A DNA stretch of 12,058 nucleotides from Gracilaria vermiculophylla (lineage: Eukaryota; Rhodophyta; Florideophyceae; Gracilariales; Gracilariaceae), in contig JAHNZQ020000092.1 in the NCBI GenBank assembly GCA_019155205.2, positions 871,246 to 883,303 of the forward strand, given 5' to 3'. Position 1 is the stretch's first letter. Every line of letters starts with the position of its first letter. Position numbers and translations under genes: made by a program. Below, piece after piece: positions 1 to 8,613 of this stretch. The notes under the pieces are model-generated. The model was not told the DNA's origin, ran no database searches, and saw only the letters and a program-made list of their open reading frames with translations.

Positions 1-75
1 TCATCGAATTCACAACATGTCAGTTTGGTACTGATCGCGGTTAAATCATTTCGTGCCGCCGCCAGCTGATTTGTG

Positions 76-92
76 TACTGTATTTTACAGTA
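76..92. repeat. Short perfect inverted repeat (7-bp stem, 3-nt loop)
   Basis: TACTGTA at 76-82 is the exact reverse complement of TACAGTA at 86-92, with TTT between them. Nothing nearby shows what it does. In AT-rich DNA a 7-bp stem can arise by chance. Confidence 0.45.
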
Positions 93-155
93 ATATTTTG
101 ATTATTGTAGATTAATTTTACATCTAATTTTATTCAAATTTTAGATCGGACTGAA

Positions 156-182
156 TACGGCGTCGAGCACTCGACGCCCGTA
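156..182. repeat. GC-rich hairpin in AT-rich DNA
   Basis: GGCGTCGAG (159-167) is the perfect reverse complement of CTCGACGCC (170-178), separated by only CA. If C179 is bulged out, TAC (156-158) also pairs with GTA (180-182), giving 12 base pairs. The surrounding sequence is AT-rich, so this compact GC-rich palindrome stands out. It could be a cruciform site, a transposon end or a regulatory palindrome; the sequence does not decide. Confidence 0.6.
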
Positions 183-529
183 CTCATCCGTTCACACATA
201 ATAGCTAGCCATATGTAGTGGTTGCCGAAAGAGAGGGGACGGATGAGGAAGAGAGAAGTAAGAAGTAAAACACACCTTTTTGGTTATCTTCACCCGCTGT
301 GGTGCTCCGCCCAGCCCTTCTCTACCATCCATTTGTCTTTACTCACACTATCCCTACTCTACATCCTAAAACTATCGAGGCACAAACTTTGCCACGCAAT
401 ACATTGTGGTTTTGCGTAGTTTTCGTGAGTTTACAGGCGGTTCCAACTACACAAGAATCTACTTTTTGTGGTGCATTTTTAAAACATAGGAAATAAAAAA
501 AAGCGCGCCAAAATATGGAGTTTTGCCTA

Positions 530-897
530 CTGTAGCCACCTCTGTACATCTAAAGTTTCGAAACCGTGTTTCATAAAGATAGTACGTTCTATACTTTGGC
601 GCAATTATGGTGAGAGGATACCCTCTTTCTTAGTCAGACCAACATCAAATCTATCATCTAAAGGTAAAGGATTCAACATATCCAATATTTTCAAACGATT
701 CGGCAGATCCAGGCATGTTACTACATATTTTCTTTTAAATCCAGTAAATCACAAATGAAATGTTCTAGCGGCTGCCCAAATCTTCTCATTATAGCAGCTT
801 ATTGCTGAATCGGGTGCAAAATTTCTCGTGAACGTACTTCATTCACAAACTGTGCAAGATCCTTGTCACAAGCAATCCCTGAAAAAAAATTTAACAT
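530..897 (-). pseudogene. Decaying coding remnant, family not recognised
   Basis: Two minus-strand open segments in different frames read like one damaged protein. The first runs from an ATG at 897 down to a TAG at 721-723 and includes DKDLAQFVNEVRSREILH, with one in-frame TAA. The second is open from 748 to 530 apart from a TAA at 605-607; it includes LKILDMLNPLPLDDRFDVGL and, after the stop, RTIFMKHGFETLDVQRW. The segments overlap at about 735, so one frameshift plus two stops would explain the damage. A pyrimidine run ending in CAG (minus strand, about 882-892) sits just before the GIACDKD codons and resembles a 3' splice site, although the frame also stays open through it. A weaker open segment of 36 codons lies further upstream at 1175-1068. 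I do not recognise the family. The mixed amino-acid composition in such AT-rich DNA favours former coding over chance, but not strongly. Confidence 0.35.
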
Positions 898-2000
898 ATA
901 ACCCAACAGAATAATAATATTTATCAAATGGTAAAACTTGAAAACGGTGTTCGTGTTATAGAATAAACATACACATACTATAACTGCACGGTACGCTCAA
1001 AAGATTCACCGAAAATATATATATGTAGAAAAAGAATACATTTTCAGATGAGACAAAGATCAATTCAGATGGACCAAATCGCTCTAGATATTTCTAACAT
1101 GATATCAGGGAAGAAAAATAAACTTTCATATCCCAACACCCAGGTAAAGTTGCTTTCCTGAAGCGGCCTAGAATTTCAACGATGGATCCACAAACAAAGC
1201 TTCTATTGAAGGAATTCTGAACTTAGGAGGATACTAAAAACGTTTTTATAATTATTGATCACATTCGCATGTTGCTTGAAGGAATATATTTTAATTTTTA
1301 GGCACAATAATGCAGTAACCTAAACCATTACACTTATAAAATAGTCATTCCCCGAGATGGGGATGAGTGTTATGCAATGGGCAGCGCGGTGGCTGGATTG
1401 AAAACCCATCAGAAATGTCTGGGATGTATTGTATAGGATGTTGAAATGCTATTGCAAGCAATACTATATAAATTTAGATTTATATACATGTATCGAGAAT
1501 TTCTAGAAAACTATTTATATTTCCATTATATATTATGACAAAGACCCGATACAAAAGCTTCATATAAGTCCGAAATGCATTTACTGAAGAAAACATTAAG
1601 ACCTTTTAAAATAAAATTTCCTATGATTCGGATTTATTTATTTTTTATTTTTTCGTTCTTCAAAAATGGGTTTTGGTAGTACTAGAGCTTTAAAGACGAT
1701 GGTGTACACAAAAAATACTAGGTGAAATGTACCTACAAAGCAAAACTTTGTGTTAGGGCTGTTTCAATTGGTACAGATTAAATCTATTTTTAAAGTCCCA
1801 TTCTATGACTAGTCTCAGCTTTTTATGTATGGATGTGAAGAACCCTTTTTGGCATTAAAGTTGAAAAAAACTTATTTACTGTTCAAAAGAAATTTTAAAT
1901 ATGATAAATCAATGCTTCAGTGTATCTTTCAAAGAACTCCTCAAGTGCGACCCTTGCATCTTGAACAGTAGAGAGTTTCACCAACTCAACTTTGTGTAGA
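898..2000. other. AT-rich intergenic stretch, no gene supported
   Basis: This stretch is mostly low-complexity AT-rich DNA, for example the T-rich run at about 1632-1655. Small hairpins occur at 1345-1366 (CCCC/GGGG with flanking TCAT/ATGA and one bulged T) and at 1450-1463 (TATTGC, AA, GCAATA). A slightly GC-richer patch at about 1350-1440 contains neither an open frame nor a recognisable element end. Nothing here supports an intact gene. Confidence 0.5.
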
Positions 2001-2360
2001 TTGTGGGTAATACGGCATGGCACGTATGACATGTGGCCGATCTGGGCCAAGCCGACAGACAATTCCTACTAGTAAATCGATCAGAGAGGCTCTGTACCGA
2101 AAACATTTTCGGTGGGATCTGCTCCGCATGCTAGCCCAGCCACACCGCTCACGCTGCTTGGAGCGGCTGGTTTCGGCAGTCACGCGGTTAGAGTCCGCCT
2201 ATGTGAAGTGCGTCGTCTTTAACGTGCCGTGCTGGGTTGTGCAGTGCGTGCGTAAGCGAAGTAGAACCTACCGAGCGCCTTGCGTTGTCCGCATCTGCGA
2301 GTGTATCGTTACACCACACCCCCTCGGCCTCCGCCTTTCCGGTCACCAGTGAGCGAATAG

Positions 2361-3353
2361 ACAGCAGCCAGCGCGGCTCCTTACCCTCCCTCATCCCGTC
2401 CTAATGGACATTCACTGCCAGCGGGCTCTTCGAACTCGGTTGCAGAGAAGCCTTCTAACGAATCTGGCGCTCACACGTCAAGCACAACCGTCAGCCTATC
2501 CCCCGCTCTGGCCAAAAAGTGCCGGGTGGAGTGGGAAGGAGCAGGTGGAGATCTGCTGTGAGCACGTGCTGTGAGAAGTGCAGGAGCCCATCTTGCCAAG
2601 TGAGGAGAAGGGGACAGAATGTATACAAGAGCGGCTAACCTTTTCAACTCTCAACCGAGCTTGCCACGTGCCATAAACAGTAAGCACAAGACGGAGCGCT
2701 TCAAACAGAAAGATGCGACCCTAACCATGCAGTTGGACACGATGGAGGTGAAGGACGAGTTGTCGAACCTCCTAGTGGATGCCTCCGTGGCCATGGGTGT
2801 CGCACGCTTGGCAGCAACGAAAGCTAAAGAGAAGAAGAGTACGGTCGAAGATAAGGTCTCTCATGCTGGGGCGGCCGCTCGAGATGTTTCACTCATTCGC
2901 TGCACTCGTTGGAACAAGAGGGCGCTCGATAAAAACATGGGCGGCCTAGACGTAATTGACAGGTCGGAAGGTGACGGATTTTCAGCAGAGCAAAAGCATC
3001 GACGAAGTCGTGATGATGCAGAGAGGGAAAAGGACGACGCTCTTATCGCCCTCATCAAGCGCGACGTCGACAAACTCCGTGACGCTGTACAGCATAAATG
3101 CCCCACTGCGAAGAAGGGTCTGGACCTGGACCAGCTCCCTTTCCAGCACTAGTTGGACATAAATGCGGCAGGACGATACCGAGACGTGGCTGCAGAAATT
3201 GCTCGTTCCAAGGCTTCCATCAATGCTGTAGGTGCATCTATGGCCGATTGAGGGGATTGCACGCAAACCCTTGCGCTGATCGTGGAGCTCGTGCGCAGTG
3301 TCAGGGAGAACTGAATAAGAATGGTTAGGTTGGAAGACATGGGGAAGTTATGA
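2361..3353 (+). pseudogene. Myb/SANT-like accessory protein of PIF/Harbinger element, broken
   Basis: One frame can be followed from 2361 to a TGA at 3351-3353, through TGA at 2559 and 2601, TAG at 3150, TGA at 3249 and TGA at 3312. At 2502-2700 it reads as a Myb/SANT-like trihelix: a tryptophan in VEWEGAGGDLL, then AHLAK, ANLFNSQP, and a basic stretch ending KHKTERFKQ. In intact relatives this domain has the pattern W-x-LL, AH-x-A, N-x-K-x-Rf. Downstream follow helical, charged segments such as EREKDDALIALIKRDVDKL and, past the TAG, AAEIARSKASINAVG. The longest uninterrupted piece is 2619-3152 (177 codons), but its ATG lies inside the domain and is probably not the original start. Family knowledge: such proteins bind the element's ends and help import the transposase. 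The assignment rests on the fold pattern and on the neighbouring transposase. Confidence 0.55.
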
Positions 3354-3525
3354 GTGCCTACCGCTGCGTTCGCCGACTGAGGAGAGAAAGCAGCTACTCA
3401 GTGGGCGTGTGCACCGTTGCTGGCCGCAGCATATGCCTCCACTGCTACCGTATGAAATTCTCTTGCACGCTCCCTCGGAGTCCTTTTGACTTGGCCACGT
3501 CTATGTCTCCTCGGAATCTTCTTTA

Positions 3526-4558
3526 CTATGCGATGATAGACAGGTAGCTCTCGAGAGTGAGGGGCGAGTTGGTAAAGAAGATTGCTGTCTGGCCACCGTA
3601 CAAGCAACAAAAAATATTTTACAGGAAAATAACAGCCGTATAGACTGCACCAACAGGGCCATCGTTGATCTTGAGTTTTCGCACAAGGTCTGAGAATGGA
3701 GATGATCTTTTTCACTTCCTTGTACCACCATTCGACTAACACTCAGACGCATGCTATCTCCGTGTTAAAAGCCTTTTCTTCATCGTTCAGAAACCCGTCC
3801 GCGTTGGCTGACATCTTCACTTGCAACCATGGTTGAGCCAGGTAGGTCTCGTCGCCAAACAGACGATACTGTAAAACCCCTCACATCAGCCCTGAATCTA
3901 ACATTTAGTCCATTCCAGATTCTCGGTTGAGAGTGATGTCGTGCCGCATTCACTCCATGGGTCCGGCTGGGGGAAAAAGGGACCCATCTGGCGTCACCAC
4001 GGACTGAAAATTCAGCATGTGCTTGCGCTCGTGGCCGCTCCACACTATACGTTGCATTTCATATCCAAGTCACTCAATGAAGATCCCTGTGCCGTCGATA
4101 AAGCTGACGCAGTTGTCAATCGCCCCGCTCTTGTCAAGAACAGCTTTTGCTTACATGGCCGCCTACTCTTGCATCATATCCCCCCTCCACTGTTACAAAG
4201 CACCACTCCTCCGCTCCATCATCGACTCGATGGTCTCGTAGAAGATGTCGCACAAGGCTCAGATGGTTCGTCCATACATGTTTTCAAGGTCACGCCAGCG
4301 TGCAGGCATGGACAGCAGACCCAGCACAATGCACACGTGCTCCACAGAAAGTACTCTGTGTCTTCATTTCAAGGCCTCTTCTGATAGCTGCATTAAATCA
4401 CAAACGCGACCTAGGTCCACGGACTTGAATCTGAAAAAAGACAAGGCTTCTTTAGTGGAAAAACCGATAGCATTAAAACATAAGCCATAAACCGCCCTCG
4501 TGCGGCGGTGCAGAGCTCTCAAATCACGCCACCCGAACAGAAAATGGCGCCGTACTGG
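3526..4558 (-). pseudogene. PIF/Harbinger (HARBI1-like) DDE transposase, broken
   Basis: One minus-strand frame carries nearly the whole transposase core through about ten stop codons. In order it reads: an N-terminal FRFKSVDLGRV region (about 4430-4400); RWRDLENMYGRT (about 4290); AIDNCVSFIDGTG (about 4115-4090); SGHERKHMLNFQSVVTPDG (about 4035-3980); GPME, stop, MRHDITLNRESG (about 3960-3915); LQYRLFGDETYLAQPWLQV (about 3870-3815); NDEEKAFN; and VLVEWWYKEVK (about 3740-3710). These match the DGT, HD and VEW blocks that hold the catalytic D, D and E: GAC at 4096-4094, GAC at 3940-3938 and GAA at 3733-3731 are all retained. Near 3695 the frame changes and the typical C-terminus follows, with KINDGPVGAVYTAV, CLYGGQTA and LTLESYLS, ending at a TAG at 3528-3526. 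The frame stays open upstream to 4558. A functional enzyme would cut and paste the element; this copy cannot make a full protein. Confidence 0.88.
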
Positions 4559-4921
4559 TTAAAGCCCCGGGAGACTCGCCCTGGATAAGTGTCGTGTCAG
4601 CAGCTCACGACCTAGGGGCCGCCGCATGCGGCCAAGCTGCATCAAGTTGTAGTTCTTGACAGTCAGCATTGTTGCTGTGCCGACAGCGGCCACCCAGGCC
4701 TATCAGAGTTCTAGTTAGCAACTCTGAATTCAAGAAGTTTGGACTGCACGAAATAGAAGTTCTTGAAACCGCCCTGCCATTCTCTTCGACTGTCATTCCC
4801 TCTCTATTTATGAAGAAAGATGTCTTGTGAATAAAACATAAGAGTTATTTGTGGCCTACCCCGGAATTCACAGCCACGGATGACATGAAGCATAGAAATG
4901 TTTCATAGAATGAAATGGTGG
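4559..4921. other. Flank between Harbinger remnant and solo LTR
   Basis: No gene is supported here. A minus-strand open frame at 4605-4796 has no family features. Composition falls from GC-rich (before about 4700) to AT-rich (after about 4800), so the right end of the Harbinger element may lie in this stretch, but no terminal inverted repeat could be matched to the left flank. Confidence 0.4.
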
Positions 4922-5480
4922 TGTAGTACAGAGGATACTACGGAAATAGGGTGGTTTGGCCTTAAGGTAGAATATTCCTAAGGAGGGCTCGTATTTTATT
5001 AGCTGGGCCACGTGGTGCATAATCCCGCCCACGTGCGCTACAGTATCCTTGAGGAACGGTGGGATTATTATTTATTTTTAGTTAATTTAGGCAGATAATT
5101 AGTACAGTAGCGAGACATGCCGAAGCAGGCTCCCGGCTTGATACTTAATCTGCCGGGTGAGCCCGACCTCTGGGGAAGTAAACAAAAGCACCCTTGAGTC
5201 TTCATCTACTTTTCCGGTTGGAGTCTCTTGTCGATCAACGCAGGTTTCTAAGCCGCCAATCCCCAGGTCGCATCATAGCAGCGTCTGTACGAGCATTGTC
5301 CGCCCAGTGACCCTCCCCCTCCGCTTGGTGTTTGCAGATCCCTTTCAGAATTCCCCCGGCTCGCGACAGCGGATATCGGAGACCACCGTTTAGGAATACG
5401 CGCCTTTGGAGTCAACAAAAACTCCTAACGGACGTTGTGCTTTACTACCTCGAGAGGAGGGCTGACAGTACCACAGGTGG
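4917..5480. repeat. 5-bp target site duplication GGTGG flanking the solo LTR
   Basis: GGTGG at 4917-4921 directly precedes the LTR's TGTAGTAC start, and GGTGG at 5476-5480 directly follows its GTACCACA end. A perfect 5-bp duplication is the footprint of integrase-mediated LTR retrotransposon insertion. Only the outer 5 bases at each end of this interval are the duplication. Confidence 0.85.
4922..5475 (+). mobile_element. Solo LTR (554 bp) of the same family as the 10158 element
   Basis: The segment begins TGTAGTAC and ends GTACCACA, an imperfect terminal inverted repeat with the usual TG...CA ends. It aligns end to end with the LTR at 10158-10711, which is also 554 bp, at roughly 90% identity by eye with small compensating indels. 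No internal region is attached: the sequence after the LTR is flanking DNA that resumes with the duplicated GGTGG. Solo LTRs arise when the two LTRs of one element recombine and the interior is lost. The plus orientation is set by the match to the LTR followed by gag. No protein is encoded; short frames here are incidental. Confidence 0.93.
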
Positions 5481-5542
5481 AAATTCTTGAGGAAGTAAAG
5501 ATAGAGCAAAGGCCAAAGGAATAGCACGAGAGAAAAAATTGA

Positions 5543-7072
5543 CTACTACTCAACTTTTCGCACATCTAAAATAGCCATCCGGATGAAATCACTGCTACAG
5601 AGCATCACATTGAATATCAGCCGAATGTTGAGCTTATTGCTCAGTCAAAATATTTGAAAAGCCCGCGTGCTCTATAAAATATGTATGATCGTATCAAGTA
5701 AATGTTAGAAAAACGCTTCAGTAGTGTTCTAGTGCGCCATGGATGCAGTACTCTTACATTATAAATGGCATTCTTATATCGTCAACCTGGGTAACATTGT
5801 TGTCCATAGTCGCAATATGAATGACTATTTGTCAGATGTTGTGGCAATTCTCAAGAAGTAAGATTCTTCTGGCATTTCGTTCATGGTTCCTGAGCGCGAA
5901 TGTTTTACAAACCAGGCTAATTACCTTGGATACTTCATCAAGCCACGATCGTCAGAAATTGAGCAACCCCAAAACGCTGCAATAAGTAACGCTAGATCTT
6001 CACGAATGAAAACACAATTATATGCCTTTTTTGGACTGAAAAACTTGTGCAGAAGATTTTTTCCAAGCAATGCGCGTATTCCGGCTCCACGAAACGCTTT
6101 TTTGAAAGAAAGCTACCCAGTTGAGGAAATTTGGTGAAGTTGAAAGCAATTATTTTGAAAGATGGAATCGAATGCTGATCGCAGCTCCAGCATTTCGACG
6201 TGCAAGAGCGCATCCTCCTATTCTTGTCAACAAAGACTCTCGTGAATACTAAGAGGGGTGTGGCTTTTTTCAAACATACGAATATGATAAGACCCATTTA
6301 ATCAGGTACTCGTCCCACTCACTGCACCAGGACGAGAAGAACTTCTCTGTTTCCGAAAAGAAATGCATTGCTTCTTTGTGGGCTCTCGCAACCATTAAAC
6401 GCTACCTAAAGGAAGTACATGTTACCGTCAATGCAAAATAATTTTATTTAAGATAGTTTAAGTCAGTATCTGAAACATCGGGACCCTCAATGTGCTAATG
6501 CTTCCGTATTGCTGGGACGAACACCTTAATTAGATAAAAAAAAAGCGGAATTCGAGTATCTATTTCGATGCGATGTTGTGAGCGCGACTCAATTGGAAAT
6601 TGGTGATGACGTGTCTTGTATTTCCATGAAGCAGTTGGGGCACCTGGAAAAAAAAAGCTGCTGCTTTGGATGAAGATAATTTCGCCAAGTGCTGATATGA
6701 AGACAACAGATGCTGATTCCAATCAGCAACTCGAACAAGCTACTGTCGAGGGGCCAATATGAACAACAGTTGAACGACGCTTTCTGCGAGGCATCCCACT
6801 CAACATGAAACAGTCGGTGAGCGCTATCATGTTGTCTCGAGGGTAATAAAATAGTAATTAAAACTTTTGATTTTTACGCTCGATTTGTGGTAGCTTCGTC
6901 TCCTGATCGCATGGAACTGCAATTAGCACATTCTTCGCAACTTTTAGGTCCACCAGGGGGTCCAGAAACTCATCTAAGCCTTAAACCAGACTATTATGGG
7001 CCTGTATTGTAAAAAGATTTTCACGCAACAGGTACGTTGCCGGCAATTTCAATAAGAACCAGAGTGAAGCTG
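5543..7072 (+). pseudogene. Ty3/gypsy-type pol polyprotein remnant (RT, RNase H, integrase zinc finger)
   Basis: Several frames together give the order of a gypsy pol. The protease-RT junction lies at 5582-5720 (TEHHIEYQPNVELIAQ, SPRAL, then MLEKR). The RT palm and thumb lie at 5733-6137: AMDAVLLHYKW, IVNLGNIVVHSRN, CFTNQANYLGYFIKP, then FFGLKNLCRRFFPSNARI. RNase H lies at 6175-6441: LIAAPAFRRARAHPPILVNKD, RYSSHSLHQDEKNFSVSEKK, LWALATIKRYL. The integrase zinc-finger region lies at 6872-7072: LQLAHSSQLLGPPGGPETH, then LKPDYYGPVL. RT would copy the RNA, RNase H degrade it and integrase insert the cDNA. Frameshifts separate the blocks (about 5730, 6140-6175, 6440-6870) and stops lie at 5859, 6250 and elsewhere. 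The YLDD catalytic motif has become N-L-G-N (5784-5795), the expected HPGG histidine is proline, and the RT block with the first catalytic aspartate is absent. I saw neither the integrase catalytic core nor an LTR of its own. Confidence 0.85.
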
Positions 7073-7400
7073 TAAAAGTAGAAGAGAACACTGAAGTTAG
7101 TTCCCACGAAAATGCTTTGAAATATGTAATGTTGGTTGGCCTTGAGTACGTTCATGAGAAAACAAACAGTGCTTGTCATCAATGACACTCGGCCTGCCTA
7201 TAATTTTTTTGCCATGCACGAGCTGTTCTCCTTTATTTTAAATTGTATTAATAGACCTTCATATTGATGTATAGCTCTGCACGGTTTCTACCACATTGCA
7301 TAGGATGGTTCTACAAAGTTTCTTCATATAGCTTTCTAGAAGTCTTTAGGTACTATCAGTTTCCAGCTACTTCCTGAAAGCTTCCAGATGCTTATGTAAC
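7073..7400. other. AT-rich stretch, possibly body of a copia LTR on the minus strand
   Basis: No coding signal is visible. If the copia remnant to the right has its 3' LTR starting at 7401, this stretch would be that LTR read leftward. On the minus strand its first ~90 bases hold short related words (CTGGAAGC, CAGGAAGTAGCTGG, CTTCTAGAAAGC). No second copy of the LTR is in the window, so its far end cannot be fixed. Confidence 0.3.
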
Positions 7401-7412
7401 ACCCTCTCTCAA
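7397..7412 (-). other. Candidate polypurine tract and 3' LTR start of copia element
   Basis: On the minus strand GTTGAGAGAGGG is followed immediately by TGTTACATAAG. A purine run directly before TGTT is the usual junction between the interior and the 3' LTR in Ty1/copia elements. It lies about 310 bases past the last clear pol segment, roughly where an RNase H domain should end. This is inference without a second LTR to confirm it. Confidence 0.3.
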
Positions 7413-8300
7413 CCTATCAAGTGCATAACACCCAATATGTTCATAAACAATCAACGCCTCTACTACCGTGGAGGGATATTGATGATATCAGCTGTCACAG
7501 AATCGGTAGGACAGTATGTCAACAAATATTCGAAAAGCTAGATATTCAGTGGTTTCACGATCCCTCATGAGTTTTGTCAAACACTTTTCTTCTTTCACTT
7601 TTTCTTTGTGATCATTTAATTCGTTTTCTATAGATGACGGTGTAACACAATTATGCTTTTCGCAGCTCGACGATAGTTAGCAATTTCCATATAACGTATC
7701 AAATTAAGAAACTAGTTTTCCCTCTCTTTAACCTGAACTAGCATCACTGTATGTAAACAGAGACGATTTCGCATATTTTTCATGGACCAGCCTAAAATAC
7801 TTTGTCTTCTGAGTATACCTGAACACCCCTTTACATGCTTTCCAAAGTTACTTGCCATGGTTCTGGCAGAGACTGTTCTTAGTAATTCAAGTGAAAACGA
7901 TAGATCTGGACGAGGACCAAGCATCAGATAGGTCACAAATCCGATAAACTCTATGTATGAATTTTTGGCGATCTCTGCACTAGATTTCTTCATATTGGTG
8001 ATTAATTCCGAAATAGTGCTAGTCCCTTAACAGCTTAGCATATCAAATCGTTTGAGTATTATTTTAGCATAGACTGCTTGGCACAGCTTCATAATTTCTT
8101 TCTCTTCATTTTATTCAATCTCAATATCCAATACACGCCCGATTTCTGCGAAGCCGTCCATATCAAACTTAAACTTGAGTTTTTTCTTCACGTATTTCAG
8201 CACTGCAATATTTTCGGAATCGAGTGACAGATCACCAAAGTAAAGTGATATAAAATTATTTTTTTTCATTAACATCTGCAGTAATAACTGCGTTGTTCCC
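7413..8300 (-). pseudogene. Ty1/copia-type pol C-terminal remnant (reverse transcriptase, RNase H)
   Basis: One minus-strand frame from about 8260 to 7712 carries the end of a copia reverse transcriptase. It reads ISLYFGDLSLDSENIAVLK, KFKFDMDGFAEIGRVLDIEIE, QAVYAKIILKRFDM, then YIEFIGFVTYLMLGPRPDLSF and related blocks. These match the family's LYVDDLLI, F-x-MKDLG-x-LGI-x-I, Y-x-LxRFxM and YLMxGTRPDL patterns. TAA stops lie at 8113-8111 and 8029-8027. The catalytic YVDD reads YFGD (8242-8231), so one metal-binding aspartate is lost. The longest uninterrupted piece is 7993-7712 (93 codons). Further left a frame change gives AYSDASSG at about 7740, resembling the start of the copia RNase H, followed by stops. 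The gag, protease and integrase parts are absent; the sequence to the right changes to the tandem repeat at 8334. Confidence 0.82.
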
Positions 8301-8382
8301 GTACGTATTTGATAAATGTATACTACGTAACTTTTGATAGTTCAAATGGTGAACTGTGCGCCCTGTGTCACACGAGATTATA

Positions 8383-8463
8383 GCGCAAATAGCTCATCTG
8401 TTTTCTAACAGGTTATGGGCCCAGCTAAGCGTTAGGATCCTGGGTTCCATTCCCAGAAGTGAC
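8383..8463 (+). ncRNA. tRNA-like domain, repeat copy 1
   Basis: An A-box-like TAGCTCATCTG lies at 8390-8400 and a B-box-like GGTTCCATTCC at 8443-8453. The B box sits in a canonical T arm: CTGGG (8440-8444), 7-nt loop TTCCATT, CCCAG (8452-8456). Between them are a hairpin CTGTT/AACAG (8398-8402 with 8407-8411) and a small hairpin CTAA/TTAG (8425-8428 with 8432-8435). The flanking 7-mers do not form an acceptor stem, and the A-to-T-arm distance is about nine bases longer than in an ordinary tRNA. It is therefore a tRNA relative, not a working tRNA. Confidence 0.55.
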
Positions 8464-8613
8464 CTGAGCCTGAGAAATTGTACATGTGTACAGCAGTGGT
8501 CAAAAGTGATTACTGTAAGCTTGAGGTCTCGTTCTGTAAAGAAAGTACAGGGCGAGGGGGCGTATTGATAGTTCAAATGGTGAACTGTGCGCCCTGTGTC
8601 ACAAGAGAGTATT

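Larger units (their letters stand above)
1..529. other. Intergenic AT-rich stretch with small inverted repeats
   Basis: I see no convincing gene here; the short open frames of about 65 codons show no family features and overlap each other. The stretch holds two clean inverted repeats, at 76-92 and 156-182, listed separately. It also holds a purine-rich run at about 228-276. I looked for an LTR edge or a primer site next to the purine run and could not support one. Confidence 0.5.
2361..4558. mobile_element. Degenerate two-gene PIF/Harbinger DNA transposon
   Basis: PIF/Harbinger elements encode a DDE transposase and a separate Myb/SANT-like DNA-binding protein, both needed for transposition. 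Both are recognisable here as broken genes facing each other: the Myb-like gene on the plus strand and the transposase on the minus strand, their 3' ends close together at about 3353-3526. The island is visibly GC-richer than the DNA on either side, consistent with a separate origin. I searched the sequence outside both genes (about 1960-2360 and 4560-4920) for terminal inverted repeats and 3-bp target duplications and found none I could defend, so the limits given are those of the coding remnants. Confidence 0.7.

Noticed and set aside
1350..1440. A reversed tRNA-derived SINE head suggested by GGTTTTCAATCC on the minus strand
   Set aside because: The B-box-like word has an extra T, and no A box lies at the right distance upstream on that strand.
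3501..4428. Several 63-147 codon frames on both strands across 3500-4430
   Set aside because: They are shadows or wrong-frame readings of the transposase; the conserved blocks follow a different, stop-interrupted minus-strand frame.
3526..4558. Alternative genetic code in which TGA is read through in the transposase
   Set aside because: TAA and TAG stops are also present in the same frame, and the TGA positions do not fall where the family has tryptophan or any single residue. Ordinary decay explains it.
8373..8463. A functional tRNA gene
   Set aside because: The A and B boxes and T arm are present, but there is no acceptor stem, no clear anticodon arm, and the A-to-T-arm distance is too long.
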